DNA from: Lysobacterales bacterium
GTDB lineage: Bacteria > Pseudomonadota > Gammaproteobacteria > Xanthomonadales > Xanthomonadaceae
Reading direction: 5' to 3'
Length of the DNA stretch: 5,962 bases
NCBI GenBank assembly: GCA_020442545.1
Contig: JAGRJX010000003.1
Coordinates: 1-5,962, forward strand
The position numbers and the translations under genes are program-made. The notes under the pieces were generated by a model. That model was not told the origin of the DNA. It did no database searches and worked only from the letters and a program-made list of their open reading frames with translations. The number at the start of each line of letters is the position of its first letter. Position 1 is the first letter of the stretch. Below, in pieces: positions 1 to 4,581 of this stretch.

Positions 1-785
1 GCCTCGTGCCAGCCGATGCCGGTGTTGATGAAGGTGGCGCCCGCGGCTTCGACCGCCTTGGCCTGGCCGACGATCTCCGGCCAGTCGCTGCCGCCTTCGA
101 CCAAGTCCAGCATTGACAGGCGGAAGATGATGATGAAGTCCTCGCCGACCGCTTCGCGGGTGCGGCGCACGATCTCCACCGGCAGTCTCATGCGACGCTC
201 GGCGTCGCCGCCCCAGGGGTCATTGCGTTTGTTGGTGCGCGGCGCGATGAACTGGTTCAGCAGGTAACCTTCCGAGCCCATCACTTCGACGCCATCGTAG
301 CCGGCTTCACGGGCCAGCTTGGCGCTGTTCACGAAATCCTTGATGGTCGATTCCACGCCGCGTGCCGACAGCGCCTTGGGCTTGAACGGATTGATCGGCG
401 CCTTGATCGCCGAGGGCGCCACCGACAGCGGGTGATAGCCGTAGCGGCCAGCGTGCAGGATCTGCATGCAGATGCGGCCGTTCTCGTCATGCACGGCTTG
501 GGTCACCTTCTTGTGGCGCTTCACTTCGCTGCGCCAGCTGAGCTTGCCGCCGAAGGGCGCCAGCCAGCCGCGGATGCTGGGCGCGATGCCGCCGGTGACC
601 ATCAGGCCAACGCCACCGCGTGCGCGCTCCGCGAAATAGGCCGCGAGCTTGTCAAAATCCGCGGCCCGATCCTCAAGACCGGTATGCATCGAGCCCATCA
701 GCACGCGGTTGGGCAGGGTGCAGAAGCCCAGGTCCAGCGGTTTCAGCAGATTGGGGAAGGGGTGTCGGGAGTTTGCGTCATGCAT
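1..785 (-). CDS. fadH: 2,4-dienoyl-CoA reductase, N-terminal part (truncated by window edge)
   Basis: This gene encodes NADPH-dependent 2,4-dienoyl-CoA reductase, which removes conjugated double bonds so that polyunsaturated fatty acids can enter beta-oxidation in the cytoplasm. The visible 261 codons are the TIM-barrel, FMN-binding domain of the Old Yellow Enzyme type. They match the E. coli FadH pattern closely: PLDLGF (16-21), NRVLMGSMHTGLE (26-38), QILHAGRYGY (108-117) and AGYDGVEVMGSEGYLLNQF (161-179). Also present are RTNKRNDPWGGD (183-194), FRLSMLDLVEGG (221-232) and INTGIGWHE (253-261). Tyr174 and His260 correspond to the E. coli active-site residues Tyr166 and His252, so the catalytic pair is intact. 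The 4Fe-4S motif and the C-terminal FAD/NADPH domain (the family is about 670 residues) lie beyond position 1. The ATG at 785 puts the conserved PLDLGF block about six residues later than in E. coli. No clear Shine-Dalgarno precedes it, but no other ATG fits. It is transcribed divergently from the OmpA-family gene. Confidence in family is high; the other OYE-like reductases lack this exact motif set. Confidence 0.93.
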   Translation of the reverse strand, partial: MHDANSRHPFPNLLKPLDLGFCTLPNRVLMGSMHTGLEDRAADFDKLAAYFAERARGGVGLMVTGGIAPSIRGWLAPFGGKLSWRSEVKRHKKVTQAVHDENGRICMQILHAGRYGYHPLSVAPSAIKAPINPFKPKALSARGVESTIKDFVNSAKLAREAGYDGVEVMGSEGYLLNQFIAPRTNKRNDPWGGDAERRMRLPVEIVRRTREAVGEDFIIIFRLSMLDLVEGGSDWPEIVGQAKAVEAAGATFINTGIGWHE

Positions 786-846
786 TAAACAGTACGCCGG
801 CGTAGGGAAAAGCCCACGATGCCGATTGCCGCGACAGGAAACAAGG

Positions 847-864
847 GGCGAACCGCGATTCGCC
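847..864. repeat. Inverted repeat, 6-bp stem
   Basis: GGCGAA (847-852) and TTCGCC (859-864) are perfect reverse complements around a 6-nt loop. The element lies about 60 bp upstream of the fadH start, so if transcription of fadH begins further upstream it would fold in the 5' leader. It has no following T-run on either strand, so it is not a terminator. Confidence 0.4.
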
Positions 865-920
865 AATGCCGATGAATTCCAGCGTAGGGCGCTGGTCGAC
901 CTGTCTACCGTTCAGGTTCA

Positions 921-941
921 AGGGCCGCGTCAAGCGGCCCT
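921..941. repeat. Inverted repeat, 8-bp GC-rich stem
   Basis: AGGGCCGC (921-928) and GCGGCCCT (934-941) form a perfect 8-bp stem with a 5-nt loop, GTCAA. Neither strand has a T-tract after it, so it does not look like an intrinsic terminator. It could be an operator, a leader-RNA stem for fadH, or a barrier between the divergent units. Confidence 0.5.
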
Positions 942-949
942 GTAGTCAG

Positions 950-978
950 TTGATGTCATCTAATGGGTTGAATACAAA
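950..978 (+). promoter_or_regulatory. Weak possible upstream sigma70 promoter
   Basis: TTGATG (950-955) and TACAAA (973-978) are separated by 17 bp and each match four of six consensus positions. It would read toward the OmpA-family gene from about 110 bp upstream of the much better promoter at 1058-1086. Matches this poor occur by chance, so it is only a candidate. Confidence 0.2.
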
Positions 979-1057
979 GAGAGTGCTTCCGCTGCAAGCG
1001 GCATCTCGAGCGTTGGCGAATTGGCGGATACAGGGCGACCGGGGTGTTAGCTTTCCG

Positions 1058-1086
1058 TTAACACAGACGCGGATTTCCGCTATGAT
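1058..1086 (+). promoter_or_regulatory. Sigma70-type promoter of the OmpA-family gene
   Basis: TTAACA (1058-1063, five of six to TTGACA) and TATGAT (1081-1086, five of six to TATAAT) are separated by exactly 17 bp, the optimal spacing. Transcription would start near 1093, giving a leader of about 73 nt before the ATG at 1166. A promoter this close to consensus fits an abundant outer-membrane protein. An inverted repeat, GTGTTA (1044-1049) and TAACAC (1059-1064), overlaps the -35 element and could be a repressor or activator site. Confidence 0.75.
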
Positions 1087-1152
1087 GGCAGTGACGTGTC
1101 TGGGGATCAGGCACGGAGTTTTTGGCGCTTCACCTATACGAGTCGACGATTC

Positions 1153-1158
1153 AAGGAG
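1153..1158 (+). promoter_or_regulatory. Ribosome-binding site of the OmpA-family gene
   Basis: AAGGAG lies 7 nt before the ATG at 1166, an ideal Shine-Dalgarno. It fixes the start codon, which is also the one that gives a proper signal peptide. Confidence 0.85.
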
Positions 1159-1165
1159 CTGACAA

Positions 1166-2254
1166 ATGAACAAGAAACTCCTCTGCTGCGCCCTGCTGAG
1201 CGCGATGGGCTTTGCCCAGGCCGCGCTGGCGCAGGACGAGCCGCTGGATGACCGCTGGTACCTGACCGGCCACGCCGGCACCACGCTGTGGGACGACGAT
1301 CGCGGCCTTGACCGCCACGCCCTCCTCGAGATTGGCGCCGGTCGCTACATCAACGAGAACTGGGCACTGGACTTCAACATCCACTACACCAACCCGAATT
1401 TCACCGGAAACGAACTCCACTGGAGCATGTGGGGCATCGGTGCTGCGGCTCGTTGGTACTTCGCTGACATCAACGCGCGCTGGCGTCCGTACCTGAAGGG
1501 CGGTCTTGGCATCCAGTCGCATGAACAAGACCTGGTCAATCCGCTTGGCGCGCCGCTGGAATCCAAGTCAAACAATCTGTATGCCGACGTCGGTTTCGGC
1601 TTCCAGGGTGACTATGACCGGCTGGGGTATCGACTGGAAATCGGCCCGCGCTTCGATTTCGACGATAACGCTGGCTATGACGGCGACCATTTCGAAGACT
1701 GGATCGCATCGGTCGGCATCATCGTGAAGCTCGGCGACAAGCCGATGCCGCCGCCGCCGCCGGCCGCGCCGGAACCGGCGCCGGAGCCGGTCGTCACCTG
1801 TGCCGATCTGGATGACGACGGTGACGGCGTCAACAACTGCGAAGACAAGTGCCCGGCGTCGGAAGCCGGTCAGGCAATTGGACCGGACGGTTGCCCGGTG
1901 CCGATCACCATCGACCTGCGTGGCGTGAACTTCGACTTCGACAAGTCCGCCTTGCGTCCGGATGCGATCGCCACCCTCGACGAGGCCATCCAGGTGCTGA
2001 GCAAGTATCCGGATCTGCGGGTCGAGGTTGCCGGCCACACCGACCGCTGCGGTCGTGAGGACTACAACCAGGGTTTGTCGGATCGTCGTGCAACCGCGGT
2101 TTACGACTACCTGACCTCGAACGGCATCTCGGCGGGTCGTCTGCTGGGTCCGGTCGGTTACGGTGAGAGCCGTCCGCTGGAGTCCACGACGGACAGCTTC
2201 CCGGGCTGCAAGTCCGAGACCAATCGTCGCACCGAGTTGAACGTGCAGAACTGA
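1166..2254 (+). CDS. OmpA-family outer-membrane protein with TSP3-type linker and peptidoglycan-binding domain
   Basis: This is a complete 362-residue outer-membrane protein that ties the outer membrane to peptidoglycan. Residues 1-22 are a signal peptide (Lys-Lys, hydrophobic core, AQAALA before Gln23). Residues about 25-190 have the alternating aromatic pattern of an eight-stranded OmpA-like beta-barrel. They are followed by a Pro/Glu/Ala-rich linker (193-209). A short acidic repeat with DLDDDGDGVNNCEDKCP (215-231) is of the thrombospondin type-3, calcium-binding kind, with cysteines at 212, 225, 229 and 243. Residues about 248-362 are the OmpA_C domain: NFDFDKSALRPDA (255-267), VAGHTD (288-293), NQGLSDRRA (301-309) and NRRTEL (353-358). 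Asp293 and Arg308 occupy the positions of E. coli OmpA Asp271 and Arg286, which bind diaminopimelate. Cys295 and Cys348 could form a disulfide in this domain. It is a single-gene unit with its own promoter, an AAGGAG ribosome-binding site and a strong terminator. An OprF-like porin is the alternative name; the architecture is the same. Confidence 0.93.
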   Translation: MNKKLLCCALLSAMGFAQAALAQDEPLDDRWYLTGHAGTTLWDDDRGLDRHALLEIGAGRYINENWALDFNIHYTNPNFTGNELHWSMWGIGAAARWYFADINARWRPYLKGGLGIQSHEQDLVNPLGAPLESKSNNLYADVGFGFQGDYDRLGYRLEIGPRFDFDDNAGYDGDHFEDWIASVGIIVKLGDKPMPPPPPAAPEPAPEPVVTCADLDDDGDGVNNCEDKCPASEAGQAIGPDGCPVPITIDLRGVNFDFDKSALRPDAIATLDEAIQVLSKYPDLRVEVAGHTDRCGREDYNQGLSDRRATAVYDYLTSNGISAGRLLGPVGYGESRPLESTTDSFPGCKSETNRRTELNVQN

Positions 2255-2277
2255 TCGTTCAACGCTCTAGCAGTACC

Positions 2278-2311
2278 ACGAAGCCCGGCTCCGTGCCGGG
2301 CTTCGTTCTTT
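2278..2311 (+). terminator. Strong intrinsic terminator after the OmpA-family gene
   Basis: A perfect 12-bp stem (2278-2289 with 2295-2306) encloses the 5-nt loop TCCGT, and the T-rich tail GTTCTTT follows (2305-2311). It begins 23 bp after the stop codon. The same stem read on the minus strand has no T-run, so it is a good terminator in the plus direction only. It also separates this gene from the convergent operon ending at 2362. Confidence 0.92.
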
Positions 2312-2312
2312 C

Positions 2313-2334
2313 GGCAACTGAAATCATCGTTGCC
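2313..2334 (-). terminator. Weak hairpin downstream of the minus-strand operon
   Basis: GGCAAC (2313-2318) and GTTGCC (2329-2334) pair over 6 bp with a 10-nt loop, 27 bp past the stop of the deacetylase-like gene. No T-run follows on the minus strand. Alone it is a poor terminator, but it sits next to the 12-bp stem at 2278-2306 and the two together may help end minus-strand transcription. Confidence 0.25.
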
Positions 2335-2361
2335 TGGTGTGGGAGCTGCCGCGGTCTTGCC

Positions 2362-3291
2362 TCAGCGGCAGAACTGCGCCTCGACGTAGGCCGCCACGCT
2401 CGCGCCCAGTGCGGACAGACTGTAGCCACCCTCCAGCGTGGAAATCAGCCGGCCGCGACAGTGTCGCTCGGCGGCTGCGAGCAGCTCGCGGGCGATCCAG
2501 GCGTAGTCGGCTTCTTTCAACAGCAGGCCGGCTAGCGGATCCAGCCAGTGCGCGTCGAAGCCGGCGGACACCAGGATCAGTTGCGGCTGGAAACGATCCA
2601 GTTCCGGCAGAAGTTGCTCGCGCCAGGCGCGGCGGAATACGTCGCTGCCGGCACCGGCCGGCAACGGTGCATTGAACACATTGCCCACGCCATGTTCTTC
2701 GGCCTGGCCGCTGTCCGGGTATAGCGGCAACTGGTGCGAGGACAGGTACAGCACGGCGGGATCGTGCTCAAAGATCGCCTGCGTGCCGTTGCCGTGATGC
2801 ACGTCGAAATCGACGATGGCGACGCGCGAAAGGCCGTGATGGCTAATCGCATGCCGCGCGCCGACGGCGACGGCGTTGAACAGGCAGAAACCCATCGCCG
2901 CGTTCGCGGTGGCGTGATGGCCGGGCGGACGAATTGCACAAAACGCCTGCCGAGCCGACGTGTCGGGATGCTGGTCGCAGATGGCGTCAACCGCCGCGAC
3001 CACCGCGCCCACAGCGCGTTGTGCGGCTCCCGCCGAGCCCTCGCTCATGACGGTGTCGGCATCCAGCCGGTGTGGAAACGCTGTCGGCTGGTCGAGGACG
3101 GCGGCAATCAACGCAGCATCGTGTGCCAGAGCCAGGTGATCACGTGATGCCGAAGGTGCTTCACGCCACTCCAACTGCGTCGTCGTTAGCGCGCGCAGCG
3201 CATCGAGGACGGCATGCAGACGATTGGGTGATTCAGCATGCCCGGCACCGGGATCGTGGCGCAGGCAATCCGGGTGGCTGAAAATCAGCAT
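2362..3291 (-). CDS. Histone-deacetylase-family zinc amidohydrolase
   Basis: This is a complete 309-residue member of the arginase/deacetylase superfamily, of the class II (HDAC6-like) bacterial type. It should remove acetyl or other acyl groups from lysine side chains, polyamines or small amides in the cytoplasm; the true substrate cannot be read from sequence. The catalytic set is complete. The tandem histidines are in RPPGHHA (His125, His126), and the zinc ligands are Asp163 and His165 in DFDVHHGNGT plus Asp246 in SAGFDAH. The transition-state tyrosine is Tyr290 in LEGGYSL. The family N-terminal signature GHAESPNRL (17-25) is present. I chose the ATG at 3291 because the family starts with a MxxFSHP-like segment, and this leaves a 23-bp gap from the upstream gene. 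A GTG at 3342 would add 17 unconserved residues and overlap the adenosyltransferase gene by 28 bp. Neither start has a clear Shine-Dalgarno, so translational coupling is plausible. It is the last gene of a probable three-gene operon. Confidence 0.9.
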   Translation of the reverse strand: MLIFSHPDCLRHDPGAGHAESPNRLHAVLDALRALTTTQLEWREAPSASRDHLALAHDAALIAAVLDQPTAFPHRLDADTVMSEGSAGAAQRAVGAVVAAVDAICDQHPDTSARQAFCAIRPPGHHATANAAMGFCLFNAVAVGARHAISHHGLSRVAIVDFDVHHGNGTQAIFEHDPAVLYLSSHQLPLYPDSGQAEEHGVGNVFNAPLPAGAGSDVFRRAWREQLLPELDRFQPQLILVSAGFDAHWLDPLAGLLLKEADYAWIARELLAAAERHCRGRLISTLEGGYSLSALGASVAAYVEAQFCR

Positions 3292-3314
3292 GGGGTACAG
3301 CCGGCGCGTTGACG

Positions 3315-3869
3315 TCAGCCGCGACGCCGCTCGTGCTGCCACAGCACTTCGCTTCCGCCCTCGAAGCGAGCCAGAGTCCTCGCCATCACGAACAGCAGGT
3401 CCGACAGGCGGTTGAGGTAGCGCACCACCTGCGGTCGCACGTCCTCGTCACGCGCCAGGCTGACCACGCAGCGCTCCGCGCGTCGGCAGACGGTGCGCGC
3501 CACATGGCAGGCGCTGGCGGCGCGGCCACCGGCAGGCAGGATGAATTCCCTGAGCGCGGGCAGATCGGCGTTCAGTGCATCCAGGCGCTGTTCAAGCGCG
3601 CTGACGTCATCATCGTCGATGGCAGCATGGCCGGGGATGCAGAGTTCACCGCCGAGGTCGAACAGCTGGTGCTGAATGGCGACCAGCGCCCTCCGAACGT
3701 CATCGGGAATGGTCTCCGCCAGCACCGCACCGATGCAGGAGTTCAGTTCGTCGACCGTGCCGTAGGCATCGACCCGCGCCGAGTCCTTGGGCACGCGGCT
3801 GCCGTCGCCGAGCCCCGTGGTGCCGGTATCGCCGGTGCGTGTGTAGATCTTCGAGAGGCGATTGCCCAT
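3315..3869 (-). CDS. pduO: PduO-type ATP:cob(I)alamin adenosyltransferase
   Basis: This enzyme transfers the adenosyl group of ATP to reduced cob(I)alamin, making adenosylcobalamin (coenzyme B12), in the cytoplasm. The 184-residue length and all signature blocks fit the PduO/MMAB family. KIYTRTGDTGTTGLGDGSRVPK (7-28) is the N-terminal ATP-binding loop, and DAYGTVDELNS (34-44) follows. FILPAGGRAASACHVARTV (109-127) comes next, then CRRAER (128-133) and YLNRLSDLLFVMAR (151-164). The Arg/Glu residues of RTVCRRAER (125-133), which contact ATP in this trimeric family, are kept. The ATG at 3869 gives the standard N-terminus; GAAGG 11 nt upstream is a weak, distant Shine-Dalgarno. It starts 21 bp after the DUF6580-type gene and stops 23 bp before the deacetylase gene, so the three are probably co-transcribed. 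No B12 biosynthesis genes are nearby, so the enzyme likely serves corrinoid salvage. The symbol follows the family founder; similar genes are also called cobO or MMAB-like. Confidence 0.93.
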   Translation of the reverse strand: MGNRLSKIYTRTGDTGTTGLGDGSRVPKDSARVDAYGTVDELNSCIGAVLAETIPDDVRRALVAIQHQLFDLGGELCIPGHAAIDDDDVSALEQRLDALNADLPALREFILPAGGRAASACHVARTVCRRAERCVVSLARDEDVRPQVVRYLNRLSDLLFVMARTLARFEGGSEVLWQHERRRG

Positions 3870-3890
3870 GCGTGAGCGATGCCTTCGTGC

Positions 3891-4469
3891 TCAGACCGTC
3901 TGCGGGTGCAGCGCGGGAAGGCGACGACGCAGCAGTTCAAAGCCGCCAAACAGGATCGCCGAGTAGAACAGCGTACCCGCAACCGTCCACTGGAAGAACG
4001 GCAGCGCGAAGGCGTAGCAGGCGCCGAGGCCCTGGCCACAATACGGCGAGCCTGCCGGGGCATTGAGCCAGATCAGGCCGTTGGTGATGACGAAGAACAG
4101 CACCGAACCCAGCAGCGAATAGCCGAGCACGCGACCGCCGCTGACCTTGCCGCGCAGGCCGAAGCCCAGCAGCGAGCACAGCGCGATGCAGGCGTAGATC
4201 GACAGTGGGCCCCAGCTAGTCAGATACGACCAGTAATCGCCGCCGTTGATCAACCCGAGCGCGACGTCGGAGATCAGCATGGCCAGCAACGGGATCAGCA
4301 CGGCCAGACCGCGGCGCGCGAAGTAGGCGCCACCGAACAGTGCCATCGCCTCCACCGGCGAGAAGTTCGGCGGATGCGGCAGCACGCGGGACAGCGCGGC
4401 CAGCACGATCAGGCCGGTCAGCAGCAGCGGGCCGGGCGAAAGCAGGGCGGATTGGGCATTCTTGGTCAT
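3891..4469 (-). CDS. DUF6580-type multi-pass inner-membrane protein
   Basis: This is a 192-residue integral membrane protein of unknown function that I recognise, from memory, as the DUF6580 type. Hydrophobic segments lie at about 14-30, 40-50, 56-74, 88-104, 114-134 and 154-182, suggesting five to six membrane spans. Conserved-looking blocks are SRVLPHPPNFSPVEAMALFGG (27-47), LLAMLISD (61-68), FFVITNGLIW (125-134) and ACYAFALPFFQWT (150-162). The C-terminus is basic (RRRLPALHPQ), consistent with a cytoplasmic end. I chose the ATG at 4469 because AGGA sits 6 nt upstream. An in-frame ATG at 4556 would add 29 hydrophilic, poorly conserved-looking residues. It is the first gene of the operon, 21 bp before the cobalamin adenosyltransferase. 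Small hydrophobic proteins beside this enzyme in some Gram-negatives are the BtuM-type B12 importers. Whether this protein is related to them is a hypothesis from context, not from a motif I can verify. Confidence 0.8.
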   Translation of the reverse strand: MTKNAQSALLSPGPLLLTGLIVLAALSRVLPHPPNFSPVEAMALFGGAYFARRGLAVLIPLLAMLISDVALGLINGGDYWSYLTSWGPLSIYACIALCSLLGFGLRGKVSGGRVLGYSLLGSVLFFVITNGLIWLNAPAGSPYCGQGLGACYAFALPFFQWTVAGTLFYSAILFGGFELLRRRLPALHPQTV

Positions 4470-4523
4470 GGTAGGTCCTGGTGATCCGGTTCCGTCGCAT
4501 GGTGGCGGCGCGTCATGGTGGGT

Positions 4524-4529
4524 AGCATA
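4524..4529 (-). promoter_or_regulatory. Possible -10 element of the minus-strand operon
   Basis: On the minus strand these bases read TATGCT, four of six to the sigma70 -10 consensus, placing a start site roughly 45-50 nt before the ATG at 4469. The matching -35 position 17 bp upstream reads TTCGGA, a poor match, so an activator would be needed or the call is wrong. Confidence 0.3.
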
Positions 4530-4571
4530 ACCGACCCGGCCCCCGGTCCGAAGCAATCGGGCGGCAAAAGC

Positions 4572-4575
4572 GGAG
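4572..4575 (+). promoter_or_regulatory. Ribosome-binding site of ubiH
   Basis: GGAG lies 6 nt before the ATG at 4582 and supports that start codon, which begins a short polar N-terminus ahead of the FAD-binding beta strand. Confidence 0.65.
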
Positions 4576-4581
4576 CAATCG

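Larger units (their letters stand above)
786..1165. other. Divergent intergenic region between fadH and the OmpA-family gene
   Basis: This 380-bp stretch holds no convincing gene. The open frames crossing it have no family resemblance, no ribosome-binding site and no continuity with either neighbour. It contains three short perfect hairpins (847-864, 921-941, 989-1001), an 8-bp palindrome GGTCGACC (894-901), a strong plus-strand promoter (1058-1086) and the ribosome-binding site of the OmpA-family gene (1153-1158). I could not find a convincing minus-strand promoter for fadH. The best fragments, such as TTGACG inside the 921-941 hairpin, lack a good -10 at the right distance. Confidence 0.7.
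4470..4581. other. Divergent control region between the DUF6580-type gene and ubiH
   Basis: These 112 bp must hold the promoters of both the minus-strand operon and the ubiH unit. No near-consensus promoter is visible on either strand. An 8-bp direct repeat, AGCAATCG, occurs at 4552-4559 and 4574-4581, 22 bp apart start to start; the second copy abuts the ubiH start codon. The space is too short for a full cobalamin riboswitch ahead of the DUF6580-type gene, and no B12-box-like sequence is seen. Confidence 0.55.

Noticed and set aside
847..880. tRNA T-arm-like sequence (GGTTCG on the minus strand)
   Set aside because: It belongs to the simple 847-864 hairpin; no acceptor, D or anticodon arm can be built around it.
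866..1162. 98-codon plus-strand open frame filling much of the intergenic region
   Set aside because: It lacks a ribosome-binding site, has no recognisable similarity, and spans the strong promoter and leader of the OmpA-family gene.
1747..1795. GC-rich repetitive stretch of CCG and GCC units
   Set aside because: It simply encodes the Pro/Ala/Glu linker of the OmpA-family protein and is not an independent DNA repeat.
1568..2038. 156-codon minus-strand open frame inside the OmpA-family gene
   Set aside because: Its Arg-rich stretch is only the complement of the proline linker; the plus-strand frame is unmistakably the gene.
3309..3875. 188-codon plus-strand open frame opposite the adenosyltransferase gene
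   Set aside because: The minus strand carries every PduO-type signature block; the plus frame has none of any family.
3879..4484. 201-codon plus-strand open frame opposite the DUF6580-type gene
   Set aside because: It is rich in Gln, Arg and Ala, as expected from reading a GC-rich gene backwards, has no family resemblance, and the minus-strand frame has membrane spans and a recognisable family pattern.
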